DNA of 64,000 bases from Mytilus galloprovincialis (GCF_965363235.1 NC_134850.1:35809102-35873101), one strand, 5' to 3'; counted from the stretch's first letter, positions 1 to 11,405 are shown. Program-made: numbers and translations. The notes: generated by a model from the sequence alone, not told the origin.

Positions 1-345
1 TTTAATCACCTGATATTGTTGATTGTTCTTTAACTATTTTATTGTATATAGTACTACTAGTATGCGCAATGTCTTTTCTGTGTTCCTTTTCATGTTTGCG
101 GTATCAAGCCATCATTTCTTTTTTTTCCCCTTACAGCTTCTTACCCTTCCGGAGTACCTAAGATCCCCCCCCCCCATTTTTTGGTGGTTTTCGTGTTGCT
201 CAGTATTTCGTTTTCTGTGTTGTTTCTTGTGGACTTTTATTTGTCTGTTTGTCTTTTTCGCTTTTAGCCATGGCGTTGTCAGTTTATTTTCGATTTATGA
301 GTTTGACTGTTCCTCTGGTATCTTTCGCCCCTCTTTTTGTATCAA
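1..345 (+). repeat. Interspersed mussel repeat, family D, uninterrupted copy
   Basis: This T-rich non-coding repeat is repeated almost base for base from 3797. It includes the stretch around 61-115 and the segment around 200-300 ending in a 'catggcgttg' phrase. Further copies lie at 3090-3235 (plus), 3797-4001 with 6126-6215 (plus, split), 6205-6345 (minus) and 10525-10640 (minus). The open frame at 23-466 is low-complexity Phe/Ser/Cys-rich translation of the repeat and I do not call it a gene. This copy is useful because it shows the empty site for the element at 4002-6125. Confidence 0.75.
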
Positions 346-775
346 TATCAGCCCGATCTTATACATTATTCAAGAATCTATTCGAAGTGAAACTACGTTT
401 GCAAATGACGCCGTATATACAGTATTAATCGTTCCAAAAATTACCCATGAAAAAATCAGTGAATAATTCTTCATTTTTAATTGTGGAAAATAGATATGAA
501 AAAGTTGACTTTTACACTGAACATTTAAATATTTTAAATAAAAATTTTAAACACCACTTGATTTAAGTTCTTTGTTATACGTTACATAAATAAACGTATT
601 CTATTTCTTATTCAACTGTTTTGAACCGTACTAATATTGACTATTCCCAAATAATTTGTTTCAATCAAATGCACTCATATATCAAAATTTAAAATCCAAA
701 CAAAAAATATTATTAAAAAGAGGCTTGTTGTAGTTGACCTTATTACCGGTTTTCTTTATTGTATATACTTGTGTA
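346..775. other. No gene recognised
   Basis: AT-rich DNA with no coding, palindromic or repeated signal that I can support. Confidence 0.5.
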
Positions 776-1140
776 AAGAGCTAAAAACTAGTATCAATAA
801 AATTGTGAATGAAAATGGGGAATGTGTCAAAGAGACAACAACCCGACCATAGGGAAGACAACAGCAGAAGATCACCAACAGGTCTTCAATGCAGCGAGAA
901 ATTCCCGCACCCGGAGGCGTCCTTCAGCTGGCCCTTAACAAATACATATACTAGTTCAGTGATAATGAACGACATACTAAACTCCAAATTGTACACAAGA
1001 AACTAAAATCAAAAATAATACAAGACTAACAAAAGCCAGAGGCTCCTGACTTGGGACAGGCGCAAAAATGCGGCGGGGTTAAACATGTTTATGAGATCTT
1101 AACCCTCCCCCTATACCTCTAGCCAATCTGGAAAAGTAAA
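776..1140 (+). repeat. Interspersed mussel repeat, family A
   Basis: The copy begins near 'gggaatgtgtcaaagaga' and ends near 'ctctagccaatctgg'. A nearly full second copy is at 57168-57515. Partial copies are at 44216-44375 and 63200-63295 (plus) and 30738-30862 (minus). The 65-codon frame at 809-1006 is translated repeat, because frames and stops differ between copies. It could be a SINE or non-autonomous DNA element. I see no pol III boxes or terminal repeats, so the class is open. Confidence 0.75.
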
Positions 1141-1449
1141 CGCATAACAATACGCACATTAAAAGTCAGTTCAAGAGAAGTCCGAGTCTGATATCAGAAG
1201 ATATAACCAAAGAAAATAAACAAAATGACAATAATACATAAATAACACCAGACTACTAGTAGTTAATTGACATGCCAGCTCCATACTTCAATTAAACTGA
1301 TTGAAAGATTATGTCTTCATCATATGAACATCAGGCACAATCCTTCCCGTGAGGGGTTTAGTATCATACCATCATAACATATATGAGAAGAACATAAGCC
1401 GCGTCATGCCAACAACTGGTTTTTAAATGAATTTGTTTAGTTCCGATGC

Positions 1450-2530
1450 AAAGACCCTATAAGTGTTCAACAGAATACATTTTTTTAGAATACATACTGA
1501 AGTCGTCATTATTGAGAGCCAAAATATCAACCAAATTTCTAAAAGTATTATTAAAATTGTGTATCAGATGTTGTTTCGATGGGTCTTTGCTGATTTTTGT
1601 CATAAATTGTAACTCATAGAAATACAAAAACAGGTCCGCAATAAATGGTGCACAGTTAGTCCCCATTGAAATTCCGATAACCTCAATATATACGGAATAT
1701 CCAAAGCGAACATAAATGTTATCTAGTAAAAATTCAAGGGCAGATATAGTATCAAAGCATGTCCAATTGACATAGTTTATTTGTTTATTGCTACTAAAAA
1801 TTACCTAAAAGAGTTTGAACATATATATTCACATTCTGACTTTTTAAATGCCAATTTAATTAGGTGTGTGAATCTTTTCTTAATGAGAATGTGAGGCAAT
1901 GTGGTAATAGGGTAGAAAAATCAAAACTTTGAACAGAATCAAAATCACCAATATAAGCATGCAATTTATCAAGTACTTCCAACGAGTTTTTGATACTCCA
2001 AAAGTAATTAATTTCACTGTTTTCGAAGGCCTTATTTGAACAATTCATATCAGGTTTTTGATTGTACCAAGTGTACTTGTAAGAAGAATAGATAATTTAG
2101 TAGCGGAACAATGGCTTGAAGACAAAATACATCTATATTTGTAAGGTGTTTTGTGTAGCTTTGGAAGCCAATACATAGTTGGGACTTTAATTGTTTTTGG
2201 TTCTGCTTGTAAAGCGGTAGCTAAAAGTTTATGTTTGTTACAAATGTCGTTTTCTGAAAATGGAGTCAGTTGGAATGTTGATGAATTGGTGATTTCTTTT
2301 TGTAGAACCTCAATGTAAAATTTACGTCAAACAATTATAATATTAATTGCAGCTTTATCGGCAGGGACAAAACAAATTCCTTGGCTTGTTCTTTTAATTT
2401 ATGTTTGATACGCGAAATGGGTTTACTTTGGTTATTGTTAATAGTAAAATGTTCTTTAAAATGTTGAATACGTATATCAACTATGTTCATTACTGAATAA
2501 AAAAAACCAATGCTTATACAATTCAAACAT
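1450..2530 (-). mobile_element. Reverse-transcriptase fossil, Penelope-like type (tentative)
   Basis: On the minus strand, successive fragments read like one widespread mollusc and cnidarian reverse-transcriptase family. A 'KHKLKEQAKEFVL' segment (about 2335-2440) is followed by 'NSEINYFWSIKNS' (about 1990-2020), then the finger/palm stretch 'MGTNCAPFIADLFLY' (about 1620-1666). The fragments are in the correct order but not in one frame. This is a broken, old copy with several breaks. I assign it to Penelope-like elements from memory of the family; a related non-LTR lineage is possible. No terminal repeats are visible. Confidence 0.7.
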
Positions 2531-3089
2531 TAGTACTGAACTAATTATCTCAATTATCACTCAATGATCGGATGACCAAACCTACCCCCACCTCCCACCC
2601 CACCCACCAATAAAACAAATCAAGTATATCAACGATTACGTAAATAAAAATGATAAGATGGACCAGTTTGTCTGAAACGCTTTTGTACAGTAACCAACAC
2701 CACACAAAATATATAAAAGCGACGGACGGAATTGATACGATATGTCAGAGCTTAAATTTCATATCATGATTTCCTTGAAATATATTTTTGCTTACAACAA
2801 AAAACATTGAAACAAGAGTTTTAAGTGAATTAGCTGAATCCGCCTTTCGAAATTTTAACGGACGCCATTAAAAAATTGTTGCACGTTATGAAAAATCTGT
2901 TTTACAGATAACGACGGATACATTCCAATGATTTGTAACCACAATCCCGTTCCCTTTTCCTCAAATGTGACCTTCATAGCAAGAGAAATCACGAAGTTTG
3001 TACTTATAAGAGAAAAACTACGAGTGTCACATGTGGAGCAGGATTTGTTTATCCTTCCGTAGCACAAGCTAAATCCAGATTGTGGTAGG

Positions 3090-3235
3090 GTTTGGTTTGT
3101 GTTACTTAGTTTTTTTTCTATGTTGTGTTTTGTGTATTGTTTGTGTCTTTGACGTTTAGCCATGATATTCTTAGTTTGTTTTCGACTAACGATTTTGAAT
3201 ATCCCTTTGGTATTGTTTCCTCTCTCTTGCAGACT
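3090..3235 (+). repeat. Family D repeat, diverged copy
   Basis: It shares the 'ttctatgttgtgttttgtg' and 'gccatgatattcttagtttg' phrases with the copy at 1-345. A minus-strand frame at 2855-3163 is only translated repeat. Confidence 0.6.
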
Positions 3236-4001
3236 ATGATGAGAAAAAAATACCTTAAATGAAGAATAAACTGAAAAAGGACCTAATTTGTCAATAATTT
3301 CCTTGATAGTTTATCTATAGACAATTTTCAAAAATGTATGTGGTTTATTTATCATGGGAGAGGAAAAGCATTTACTTTAACTGGTTGACAAATATATGAT
3401 AAATTACAAAACAATTAGGCGATAAAATCTTAGGGTTGAATCCTAATAACAACAATCTTTGAAAGCTTTTTCACCGTTCCAGTTCAATGTTGTAGATTAA
3501 TGTTGAGCCTGGTAATTGGTTCAGGATAGATTCTATAATTATAGTGTATACAAAATATAGAGAAGACATTGTACAAAGTACACACAATTAGATTCTTAAA
3601 GAACAAGCCACACGATCTTTTGATAAAAATGTTTTTTTTTATATATTGCTGTTTTTGCACACGCTAAAGTTAAGGTGCTGTCAAACATCAACGCGCGATG
3701 GTAGGGTGATACCAAGAGGTAATATAAATAGTCAAACAACAGAAAAGGGACAAAGACATTACAAACGAAAGACGAACAATAATCGACCAGACCTTTTTAA
3801 TCACCTGATATTGTTGATTGTTCTTTAAATATTTTATTGTATATAAAACTACTAGTATGCGCAATGTCTTTTCTGTGTTCTTTTTAATGTTCGCGGTATC
3901 AATTGAATTAAGCCATTATTTCTTACAGCTGCTTACCCTTCCGGAGTACCTAAGATCACTCCCATTTTTTTGGAGGGGTTCGTGTCGCTCAGTCTTTAGT
4001 T

Positions 4002-6125
4002 AAGTCTCCCAAACAAAGTTTAGAGACTTATTGTTTTTGATCAGTTCTTCTTATTTTTATTATTATGGCACCCTCAACGGAGTTGGGGTGACATATTGTT
4101 ATTCTACGTTTCTTTTTTTCTTATTTTTATTCTTCCACACTTTTTGTCCACGCTATTTCTCGGAATTGACATGACCAATGTTGATGGAATTATACCATAA
4201 TGTGGAACACCATGTGAAGTTGTGCTGCAGACTTTGGTATGTGCAAGATGGCCGCCGTTACTATGAAACAGAATAAATGTAAAAAATATGTTTTGGGTTT
4301 TTGGTGAATAATTTGAACATTCCTGAACTGAAAATCATCAAATTTTTATATATTGTAGGTGTCCACCATATACAGGTTTGAGATGATTTTGGAAATCTTT
4401 GGAACTACTATATTGCCATGGAAACTAAATATGTTTAGCATTAAACCCTATGGCGAAAATCTTAAAGTAGTATTTAAACTGTTAATATAGTATATCCAAC
4501 CATTGAAACTTTTATGGTATGTTCTTTATTATGTGCCAATGTGGTAGGTGTCTTTGGAATTTTGGAAATGGTCATCGTTACCATGGAAACAGCAAAAATG
4601 TCCAAAAATTTCAAAATTGCTCAAAAAACTCTCTGAAAACTGACAGACATGTTAAGTGGCACATTAAGAGTTGGTATTCGACTTTGGAATTTCCAAAATG
4701 GCCGCCGTTTCCATGGAAACAACACAAAATTCAAAAATTTCAAAATGCTCCAAAATTGATGAAATTTTTTACAACAATGTTGATAGACATCTGTAGATGC
4801 GCTCTTTAACTTTGGAAATTTCAAAATGGATGCCGCTCGCCTGGCAATGGGGGTCTATTAAGGGGTATTTTGGGGGGTAGAAAGGAGGAAGGGGTTTACT
4901 ATAAAACCCTATGGGATTTTATTTTCTAAAATTTTCAAATGAATTTAACTTGAAAATTGTAAGTGATAGACACATGCAGTCTTCAGAAATGATTATAGGA
5001 CAATAAAACAAATCACATGGAGTATTAGGGGAGTCACTGGGAGTTCATCCCCACCCCCTTCAATTTGAGAATATGCTTATATCTTGAAAACGCTCCAGAT
5101 CCCCACCCCTAAACCATATATATTCTTGAATGGGACGATGAAACAAATCAAATGAAATTAAAGGGAGGTCCCCAGGGTCATCCCCACCCCGTTCAATTTG
5201 AGAATGTGCTATTATCTTGTAAACGGTCCAGATCCCCACCCCTAAACCATATATATTCTTGTAGGGGACAATAAAACAAATGAAATGAAATAAAAGGGAA
5301 GTCCCTAAGGGGTCACCCACCCCTTCTTGTTTGAAAACTTGTAAACGGTCAACATCCCCACCCCTAAACCATATATATTCTTGTATGGGACAATAAAACA
5401 AATCACATGAAATTAAATGGAAATCCCTGGGGGTTACCCGGCCCACCCCGTTCAATTTGAGAATGTACTATTATCTTTTAAACGGTCCAGATCCCCACCC
5501 CTAAACCATATATATTCTTGTAGGGGACAATAAAACAAATGAAATGAAATAAAAGGGAAGTCGGGAGGGGATCTACCTACCCCCTCTTGTTTGAAAACTT
5601 GTAAACGGTCAACATCCCCACTCCTAAACCATATTTATTCTTGTAGGGGACAATAAAACAAATGAAATGAAATAAGAGGGAAGTCCCTAGGGGGTCACCC
5701 CACCCCTCTTGTTTGATAACTTGTAAACGGTCAACATCCCCATTCCCTATATATATTCTTGCATGGGACAATAAAGCTAATCAAATGAAATTAAAGGGAA
5801 GTTCCTGGGGTTCGCCCCACCCCGTTCAATTTGAGAATGTGCTATTATCTTGTAAACGGTCCAGATCCCCACCCTTAAACCATATATATTCTTGTAGAGG
5901 ACAATAAAACAAATCAAATGAAATGTAGGTAAATTCCCTGGGATCATCACCACCCTCTCCTGTTTGAATACTTGTAAATGGTGGAGATCCCTACTCGTAA
6001 GCCATATATATTCTTGTATGGGACAAAAAAATCAAATCAAATGAACATGGGACCATATGAATGTCGAGTTATGGGAGCTTTGTTTGGGAGACTTCGTAAC
6101 AGCATCCTGTTACAATTACTTCTTA
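4002..6125 (+). mobile_element. Non-autonomous Helentron-like element (HINE / 'pearl' type) with internal satellite
   Basis: The element starts with a 17-bp sequence (4002-4018, 'aagtctcccaaacaaag') whose exact inverse lies near the other end (6078-6094). That inverse is followed by a perfect 7-bp stem with a 4-base loop (6096-6102 / 6107-6113) and about 12 bases more before host DNA resumes. The body holds degenerate repeats carrying an 'aatggccgccgt..ccatgg' phrase (about 4245-4850) and then a satellite array (5086-6045). Subterminal inverted repeats, a 3' hairpin, central tandem repeats and T/T insertion without target duplication are the known hallmarks of Helentron-derived HINEs and bivalve 'pearl' elements. 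It has no coding capacity and must have been moved by a helper. Confidence 0.75.
5086..6045 (+). repeat. Satellite array, two alternating monomer types (about 120 and 140 bp)
   Basis: Eight units share a 'cccctaaaccatatatattc' core beginning near 5092, 5231, 5351, 5491, 5611, 5734, 5868 and 5991. Units preceded by 'gttcaatttgagaatgtgct' are about 140 bp. Units preceded by 'cttgtttgaaaacttgtaaa' are about 120 bp. Units diverge by substitutions and a few indels. Several apparent frames on both strands here (for example 5060-5455 and 5577-5771 minus) are only translated satellite. Confidence 0.9.
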
Positions 6126-6204
6126 TTTTCTATGTTGTTTCTTGTGTACTATTATTTGTCTGTTTGTCTTTTTCGCTTTTATCCATGGCGTTGTTAGTTT
6201 ATTT

Positions 6205-6345
6205 AAACAAACAAACAATAGAACACATGACACAACATAGAAAACTAAAGAATAAGCAAAACGAACCCCAACAAAAACTAGGGGTGATCATCTCATGTTC
6301 TCCGGAAGGGTAAGCAGATCCTGTTCCACATGTAAACTTCATCAC
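6205..6345 (-). repeat. Family D repeat, inverted copy
   Basis: Reverse-complement copy of part of family D ('ctccggaagggtaagcagat'). It lies head-to-head with the right half of the split copy, giving a short natural inverted pair. Confidence 0.65.
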
Positions 6346-6485
6346 ATAATGACTGTTACAAGTCAGACTATCTTTGTTTTTAATTACTTGTATGTTGTTA
6401 GTATTTCGATCTTCTAAGGAATCGTTGTTGTTGTCTGATGTACCATAGACATTAAATGATACATAGCAATATGATACACCCATTC

Positions 6486-6965
6486 TGTACTGTAAAAAGT
6501 AAAATCCCAAAAATACTGAACTCCGAAAAAAATTCAAAAAGGAAAATCCCTAATCTTATCAAATGGCAAAAGCAAATGACAAAACACCTCAAACGAATGG
6601 ACAACAACTGCCATATTCTTGACTTGGTACAGGCATTTTAGAAATTGGTGGATTGAACCAGGTTTTAAGCGCTAAACCTCTCACTTGTACGACAGTCGCA
6701 TCAAATTCCATTATATTGACAAAGAGGCGAGAACAAAGCTTAGAATTCCTATCATTCCATTTTATGAATTACATTTAAAAATTACTTACAAAAGTACTGA
6801 CCTCCAAGCTACATCCCATTATGGGGAAGTAAAAAAAAACAACTTCCGACTATCCGTCTGTAAAACAACTATTATATTCCAAACTTGGTACAATCATTTA
6901 CCGAAAAAAAAAAGAATGGGTCGAACCTGGTTTTATAGCTAAAACTCCCACTTGTATGACAGTTG
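6486..6965 (+). repeat. Interspersed mussel repeat, family C, two copies in a row
   Basis: The first copy (6486-6735) has the 'aaatactgaactccga' phrase, then 'tcttgacttggtacaggc', then 'acctctcacttgtacgac'. A more decayed second copy occupies about 6780-6965. Other copies are at 9528-9770, 19130-19250 (plus), 45672-45870 and 48022-48172 (minus). The class is unresolved. Confidence 0.65.
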
Positions 6966-7126
6966 TTAATAGTTCAGATTTATTTAAACTAAATCATTTC
7001 TCTTATGAACTTGTCCCTCGTGAGAATTGGTGTGTTTGTAAAAGTTTAATTAATAAATCACCAAAGACAGCTACAACAATAGTGTAACCATTGCATATTT
7101 AGTACGAACAAAAGTAAAATATATAT

Positions 7127-7132
7127 TTTATT
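7127..7132 (-). promoter_or_regulatory. Candidate polyadenylation signal for the Cys-loop receptor gene
   Basis: AATAAA on the minus strand, about 28 bases beyond the receptor stop codon, which would give a very short 3' UTR. Confidence 0.4.
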
Positions 7133-7159
7133 AACTTAGTAATAACGAAAGCGAGGAAC

Positions 7160-8437
7160 CTAATTGATACCAGCAACGATATCCATAAAGAATCCAATAT
7201 TCGCTATGATCAAAATACTGCTAAATAAGACAATCAAACATTTATCTAAGAATACTCTTATGTCTTTCCATGTGACAACATCTTGTTTTTCATCTTTACC
7301 ATATGTATTCTCGTCAGTTTTATTTGCAAAATCCGTAAGTGCTATTCCATTGGGGATTTTGTTTTTTTCGGCATGTACAGCATTCGTTTTAGACATTCTA
7401 CAATCCAAGAAACATTGCCGAAACCTAACAAAACACTTCCAGAATCTTGTTGCAGGAACATTATCAGTTCGATGATGAAGAATTAGTCCCAAGATCGTGC
7501 AAACCATCATTAACGCACTGATTATTAGGTCAACACTCAATTTAACGACCACTGATGATAGTCTTGGAGAAGACGTATTAGGCAGTGAATCTGCTATGAT
7601 TGTCATAAAAACGGCAATTGACAGCAAGAGTGTTATACTGAATCCGACACGTTCTCCAGAGTCAGCAGGTAACACGAACACAAACACATTCAACACTCCA
7701 AGTAGAATAATCGGAAATATAATGTTAATCATAAAAAATGTAGGTCTTCTTTTGAATTTCATGGTAAAATGGACACCGTTTGAACTACTTTGTGTATACA
7801 CGTTTGACGAAACATAATCCCACGTTGGATTTGGGTTGTAGGAAGACAAATCTACTGTGGTTTGTGTCAGGGTCACATTTATTTCACTTGCACCGTGATC
7901 CCATGGTAACAGCCAGATCTCACATGTCTGAGAATCAAATGGAAAATAAGACACATCAGCATCACAAGACATCTGGTAACTATCGGCAGGGTACCAGTAC
8001 GCTGAACCGTCAGAGTAAACACGGATTGTAGATTGCTGTAAGGATATCACAATAGCATCTGCATAGGGGTTTCCAATAAGCAGATGAGGTTTCCACATGT
8101 ATCCCGACGGAATACGGATTGAATCTGTGTTATCATAATATGTTGGATCCCATGTTAAATTATTGTCCCTCCAATTTATTTCAAAAAACCCTGTTACAGA
8201 AAATTTGCTGTTGTTGTCATCTAGATCTTGAAGGTTCACAAGAAAGAACTTGAACCCAACTGTTGTTGCTGTATTAAGATCTGATTCTGGTCTGATATAA
8301 CTGTAATTGTATGTAGTCAATCGGTCGTACAGCAAGGTTACGGACGAATGTGAGGCAGTGAGGCTGAATTGTATATTACTGATAAACGTTATATAAATTA
8401 CTGCTAGTTCACAAAACCTCATGATTGAAATGTTCAC
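7160..8437 (-). CDS. Cys-loop ligand-gated ion channel subunit, nicotinic acetylcholine receptor-like (non-alpha type), intronless
   Basis: This 425-residue plasma-membrane subunit of a pentameric neurotransmitter-gated channel has all family parts in order. They are: a signal peptide (about 1-28; Met6 is an equally good start); the extracellular domain with 'WKPHLLIGN' (loop A region); the 13-residue Cys-loop C158-C172 containing 'FPFDSQTC'; TM1 about 233-257; and TM2 about 262-284 beginning 'GERVGFSITLLL', with the glutamate and no Pro-Ala insertion expected of a cation-selective pore. TM3 is about 295-320, followed by a short cytoplasmic loop (about 321-392) and TM4 about 397-419. The vicinal Cys pair of alpha-type loop C is absent (205-222), so it probably needs an alpha partner or binds another ligand. 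Bivalves have large expansions of this family and the single exon suggests retroposition or intron loss. The ligand cannot be told from sequence. Frames on the plus strand here are shadows. Confidence 0.93.
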   Translation of the reverse strand: MNISIMRFCELAVIYITFISNIQFSLTASHSSVTLLYDRLTTYNYSYIRPESDLNTATTVGFKFFLVNLQDLDDNNSKFSVTGFFEINWRDNNLTWDPTYYDNTDSIRIPSGYMWKPHLLIGNPYADAIVISLQQSTIRVYSDGSAYWYPADSYQMSCDADVSYFPFDSQTCEIWLLPWDHGASEINVTLTQTTVDLSSYNPNPTWDYVSSNVYTQSSSNGVHFTMKFKRRPTFFMINIIFPIILLGVLNVFVFVLPADSGERVGFSITLLLSIAVFMTIIADSLPNTSSPRLSSVVVKLSVDLIISALMMVCTILGLILHHRTDNVPATRFWKCFVRFRQCFLDCRMSKTNAVHAEKNKIPNGIALTDFANKTDENTYGKDEKQDVVTWKDIRVFLDKCLIVLFSSILIIANIGFFMDIVAGIN

Positions 8438-8445
8438 TCACTACG

Positions 8446-9055
8446 ATAAACAAGAATCCGAAGATAATTTGTTTGAATGATATTAAAATAGATTGCTAAT
8501 AGTTTGGTTGCAATTTACTTTTTAACTTACCTATTATGAAGGTTTTTAAACCATGAAATACACAAACGATCATTTCAATATTCTTGACCTCTATTGAAAT
8601 TTATTGTTCCGATTCAAAAACATGAACATTATAGGTATAAAACGTAAAAGATATTCGTGTATGACGTACGTTACCTTAAATTCAACCCAACTTGAGGTAA
8701 TTTCACCTGTAACGATCTTCATTGACTTTTTTGTTTTTCTTTGAATAAAAAAGAATTGTCTTGTCGATATATAGATAGAACTGCACAATAAGCTATATTG
8801 AATCGTTTCATAATTTTCTTCTGCTCTGATCATCTCATTATAATTGTTATATGCAGTGTGTCGATTAAACTGATTCTGAAGGGTTCTACTGGAATTTGAA
8901 TATTGAATATGGTCTATAACATATACTGAAAAAAATTAAGCAATTGTAAATAATTTTGATAAAATCAAAATGATTTATACAACACTACATGTTGCTGTTA
9001 TAAAGCTGTTTGAAACACAATTACACGACGTGTTTTAATAGTTTCTATGTGAGCA
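8446..9055. other. Upstream flank of the receptor gene; nothing recognised
   Basis: AT-rich DNA. An 80-codon minus frame (8591-8833) has no recognisable domain and I do not call it. The receptor promoter should lie here, but no motif stands out. Confidence 0.4.
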
Positions 9056-9059
9056 GCAA

Positions 9060-9480
9060 TCCTTTTTCAATGAAATCATGATTGGAAATAAGCCCGGGAA
9101 TATCGTATCAAATGGGAGATATACACCGTTTGCAGGCGCTGCTAAAATGCTACTACACAGAAATGAACAATTCACCATTGGGAAGCTGAAACATCTCTTT
9201 TGTCGTTGAGATTTGTTTTCAACCTATACCCTCATTGTCAATTTATAGATGTAAGTGAAGATATAAGGTAGACTTAACTATATCTGTTTTATTCTTTTTC
9301 TCTAGTTCGATTGGATAGATGAGTTCAACATATAGGCACCAAATTTTGAATTTTTTAGTGAGAAAAAAAACATCTAAATAGCTGAAAGTATAGTTAAAGG
9401 AGATTGCTAACGTCTTTTCTATCTTACTAGGAAGTTTTTTGTATGAAGTCAGCCTTATAAGAATAAAGGAACCTGATTTA
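9060..9480 (-). mobile_element. Reverse-transcriptase fossil (Penelope-like type, tentative)
   Basis: On the minus strand the order is a 'YLDV' palm-motif region, 'LIYPIELE' (about 9305-9330), then a degraded stretch ending in 'ISHLIRYSRA'-like text (about 9085-9110). All are known features of the family fossilised at 1450-2530. It is broken with several breaks and is a different subfamily from the first copy. Confidence 0.65.
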
Positions 9481-9527
9481 ATTATTTTTTTTATCATTTT
9501 CCAAATGTTAGAAATTTTAGAAAAAAC

Positions 9528-9770
9528 TAAAATCACAAAAATACTGAACTCCGAGGAAAATTCAAAACAGAAAGTCCCTAATCAAAGGCAATATCAAATG
9601 ATAAAACACATCAAACGAACGGGCAACAATTGTAATATTTCTGACTGGGTGCAGGCATTTTCAAATGTAGAAAATAGAAGATTGAACCTGGTTTTATAGC
9701 GCTGAACCTCTCACTTGTATGAGAGTCGCATCAGATTCCATTATATTTACAACGATGCGTGAACAAAACA
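9528..9770 (+). repeat. Family C repeat
   Basis: Copy of the repeat at 6486 ('aaatactgaactccgagg', 'acctctcacttgtatgag'). The 86-codon frame at 9439-9699 is translated repeat. Confidence 0.65.
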
Positions 9771-9774
9771 GACA

Positions 9775-10520
9775 TAATAGGCAAGATTATCAATAAAGGG
9801 GTAAAGTAGTCTTCTCCGTGTCACAATCTCAATTAGAACAAAAACAAACAAATATTTAACAAAGAAGCACAAAAAAGCATCTATCAAATTTTACAACCAC
9901 ATCCATTGCTAACTTATATATGTATTTTAAATCAACCCATAAAAGATTGAAATATTTGGAAGTCCTGTGACTGAATGGCAAGGTTCACATCAACTCTAGT
10001 GAACAGTCGCGTGTTTGACGTCAGAATGTAAATGCACATTACTGTCTTTGTAAGTAGCCTATGCAGTCTCTGTTGTAAATACCTAACCTACGCCATTTTT
10101 TAAATTTTAAAATTGTACAAGAGTTGGTGGGTTCGGCTTAATTGTATCAACTTTTAGAATTGTTATAGTAAATTCAGAATATATCATATATTTCATTTTA
10201 CATCAAAATCATACTGATTAAGGATATCTGTTATCCGAAATATTTATACAAATTATATTTAATGTTTCTTTTTAAGGTCTTTCGACTATGCAAGGAAAGA
10301 CACTCAAAATTAGCTTAAAAGCGTAAAATTAATGGTTTTGGGGTATCTTTAAATTCAAAAATTTACTCTTTAAAATAGTCAATTTCAAACAAAACATATT
10401 GGAGTGTACGTGATTCTGTTAATGCAAGTTCACAAGAGACAATATATCTACCAAATTTAAATTCAAACCCATAAGTCGAAAATAATTGACAACGTCATAA
10501 CAATAAAAGAAACGCCCAAA
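9775..10520. other. No gene recognised
   Basis: AT-rich intergenic DNA. I see no coding or structured signal. Confidence 0.45.
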
Positions 10521-10524
10521 TGAC

Positions 10525-10640
10525 AAACAACAGCATATAAACAAAGCATATAAAACTAAAGACTAAGCAACACGAACCTCACCAAAAAACTGCTGAGGTT
10601 TTCAGGTGCCCCGGACGGGTATGCAGATCCTGTTGTAACT
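10525..10640 (-). repeat. Family D repeat fragment
   Basis: Reverse-complement fragment with the 'actaaagactaagcaacacg' and 'ggacgggtatgcagatcctg' phrases. Confidence 0.6.
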
Positions 10641-10644
10641 ATTT

Positions 10645-11405
10645 TATAATTTCTGTACATGTATTCTTGTCTTTCATTTTTGCTAATATGCAAATGCCTA
10701 GCTATATGCCTTTTTGTGTTTCTTTCTTACATATAAAGTGGCTCGAAAGGAATCTGTGACGTACCCATCCATATTACAGAAGTGGGAAATACAGATACAG
10801 ATAAATCCCGTCGTTGTATTATTCTGCCATTATTAATGATTGTTAATATATTTGTTTGTTTTTAGAGATGTTTATATGCGAGTGTGAGTGGTTTTTTTTT
10901 TGGGGGGGTGGGGGGGTGTCAGGTCAATGTTTCTGTCCTTTTTTTTACTTTTCACTTTATAATTTATTTTCCTTCAAATTAATCTTTATTATATTCGTCC
11001 AAAACATGCTTCAAATAATTGCCACTAGACGATCTTTTATAGATAGCATTTATTAGAAAATGGGAAAAGGAAGATAATAAGAGGTATTAAAAATAAATTG
11101 TTTAATTTGCTGATGACTTAATTCACAGTTTTGAAGAGAAAAAATAAATTCACAAGAAATGTTATTGTGCGTACTGTATTTTTGGAATGAAGAGATACCC
11201 AAATATAGATGCCGTATACCAACATTTATATCGACATTAAACATATGTTTGTTCATGTATATTCTTCAAAAACACCAGTTTAAGAAGTCAAATCAAGCTG
11301 TGATTGATTTCCGCTCTAGATAAGAAGATTCAGTTGCAATACAGTTATGAAAGAAAAAATATGTTGGTGACCTGAACTGGGGGCACGTGCCCCCTGTGCC
11401 CCCCG
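10645..11405. other. Intergenic; one G-rich tract
   Basis: No gene. A T-run followed by a G-rich tract (about 10891-10918) may have arisen by slippage. Short frames on both strands lack recognisable features. Confidence 0.45.

Larger units (their letters stand above)
3797..6215 (+). repeat. Family D repeat, split into two halves by a HINE-like insertion
   Basis: The left half (3797-4001) matches 1-211 and the right half (6126-6215) matches about 211-290 of the uninterrupted copy at the window start. The 2.1 kb between is foreign to the repeat and is annotated separately. Confidence 0.8.

Noticed and set aside
23-466. 147-codon open frame at the window start
   Set aside because: It is translation of a T-rich repeat found again at 3797. 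Composition is mostly Phe/Ser/Cys and it has no domain.
809-1006. 65-codon frame 'MKMGNVSKRQQPDHRED'
   Set aside because: Family A repeat. The other copies in this window do not preserve the frame.
5060-5455. 131-codon minus frame with internally repeated protein text
   Set aside because: The protein repeats simply mirror the satellite period; frame breaks in other units.
7164-8031. Several plus-strand frames opposite the Cys-loop receptor
   Set aside because: Shadows of the real minus-strand gene.
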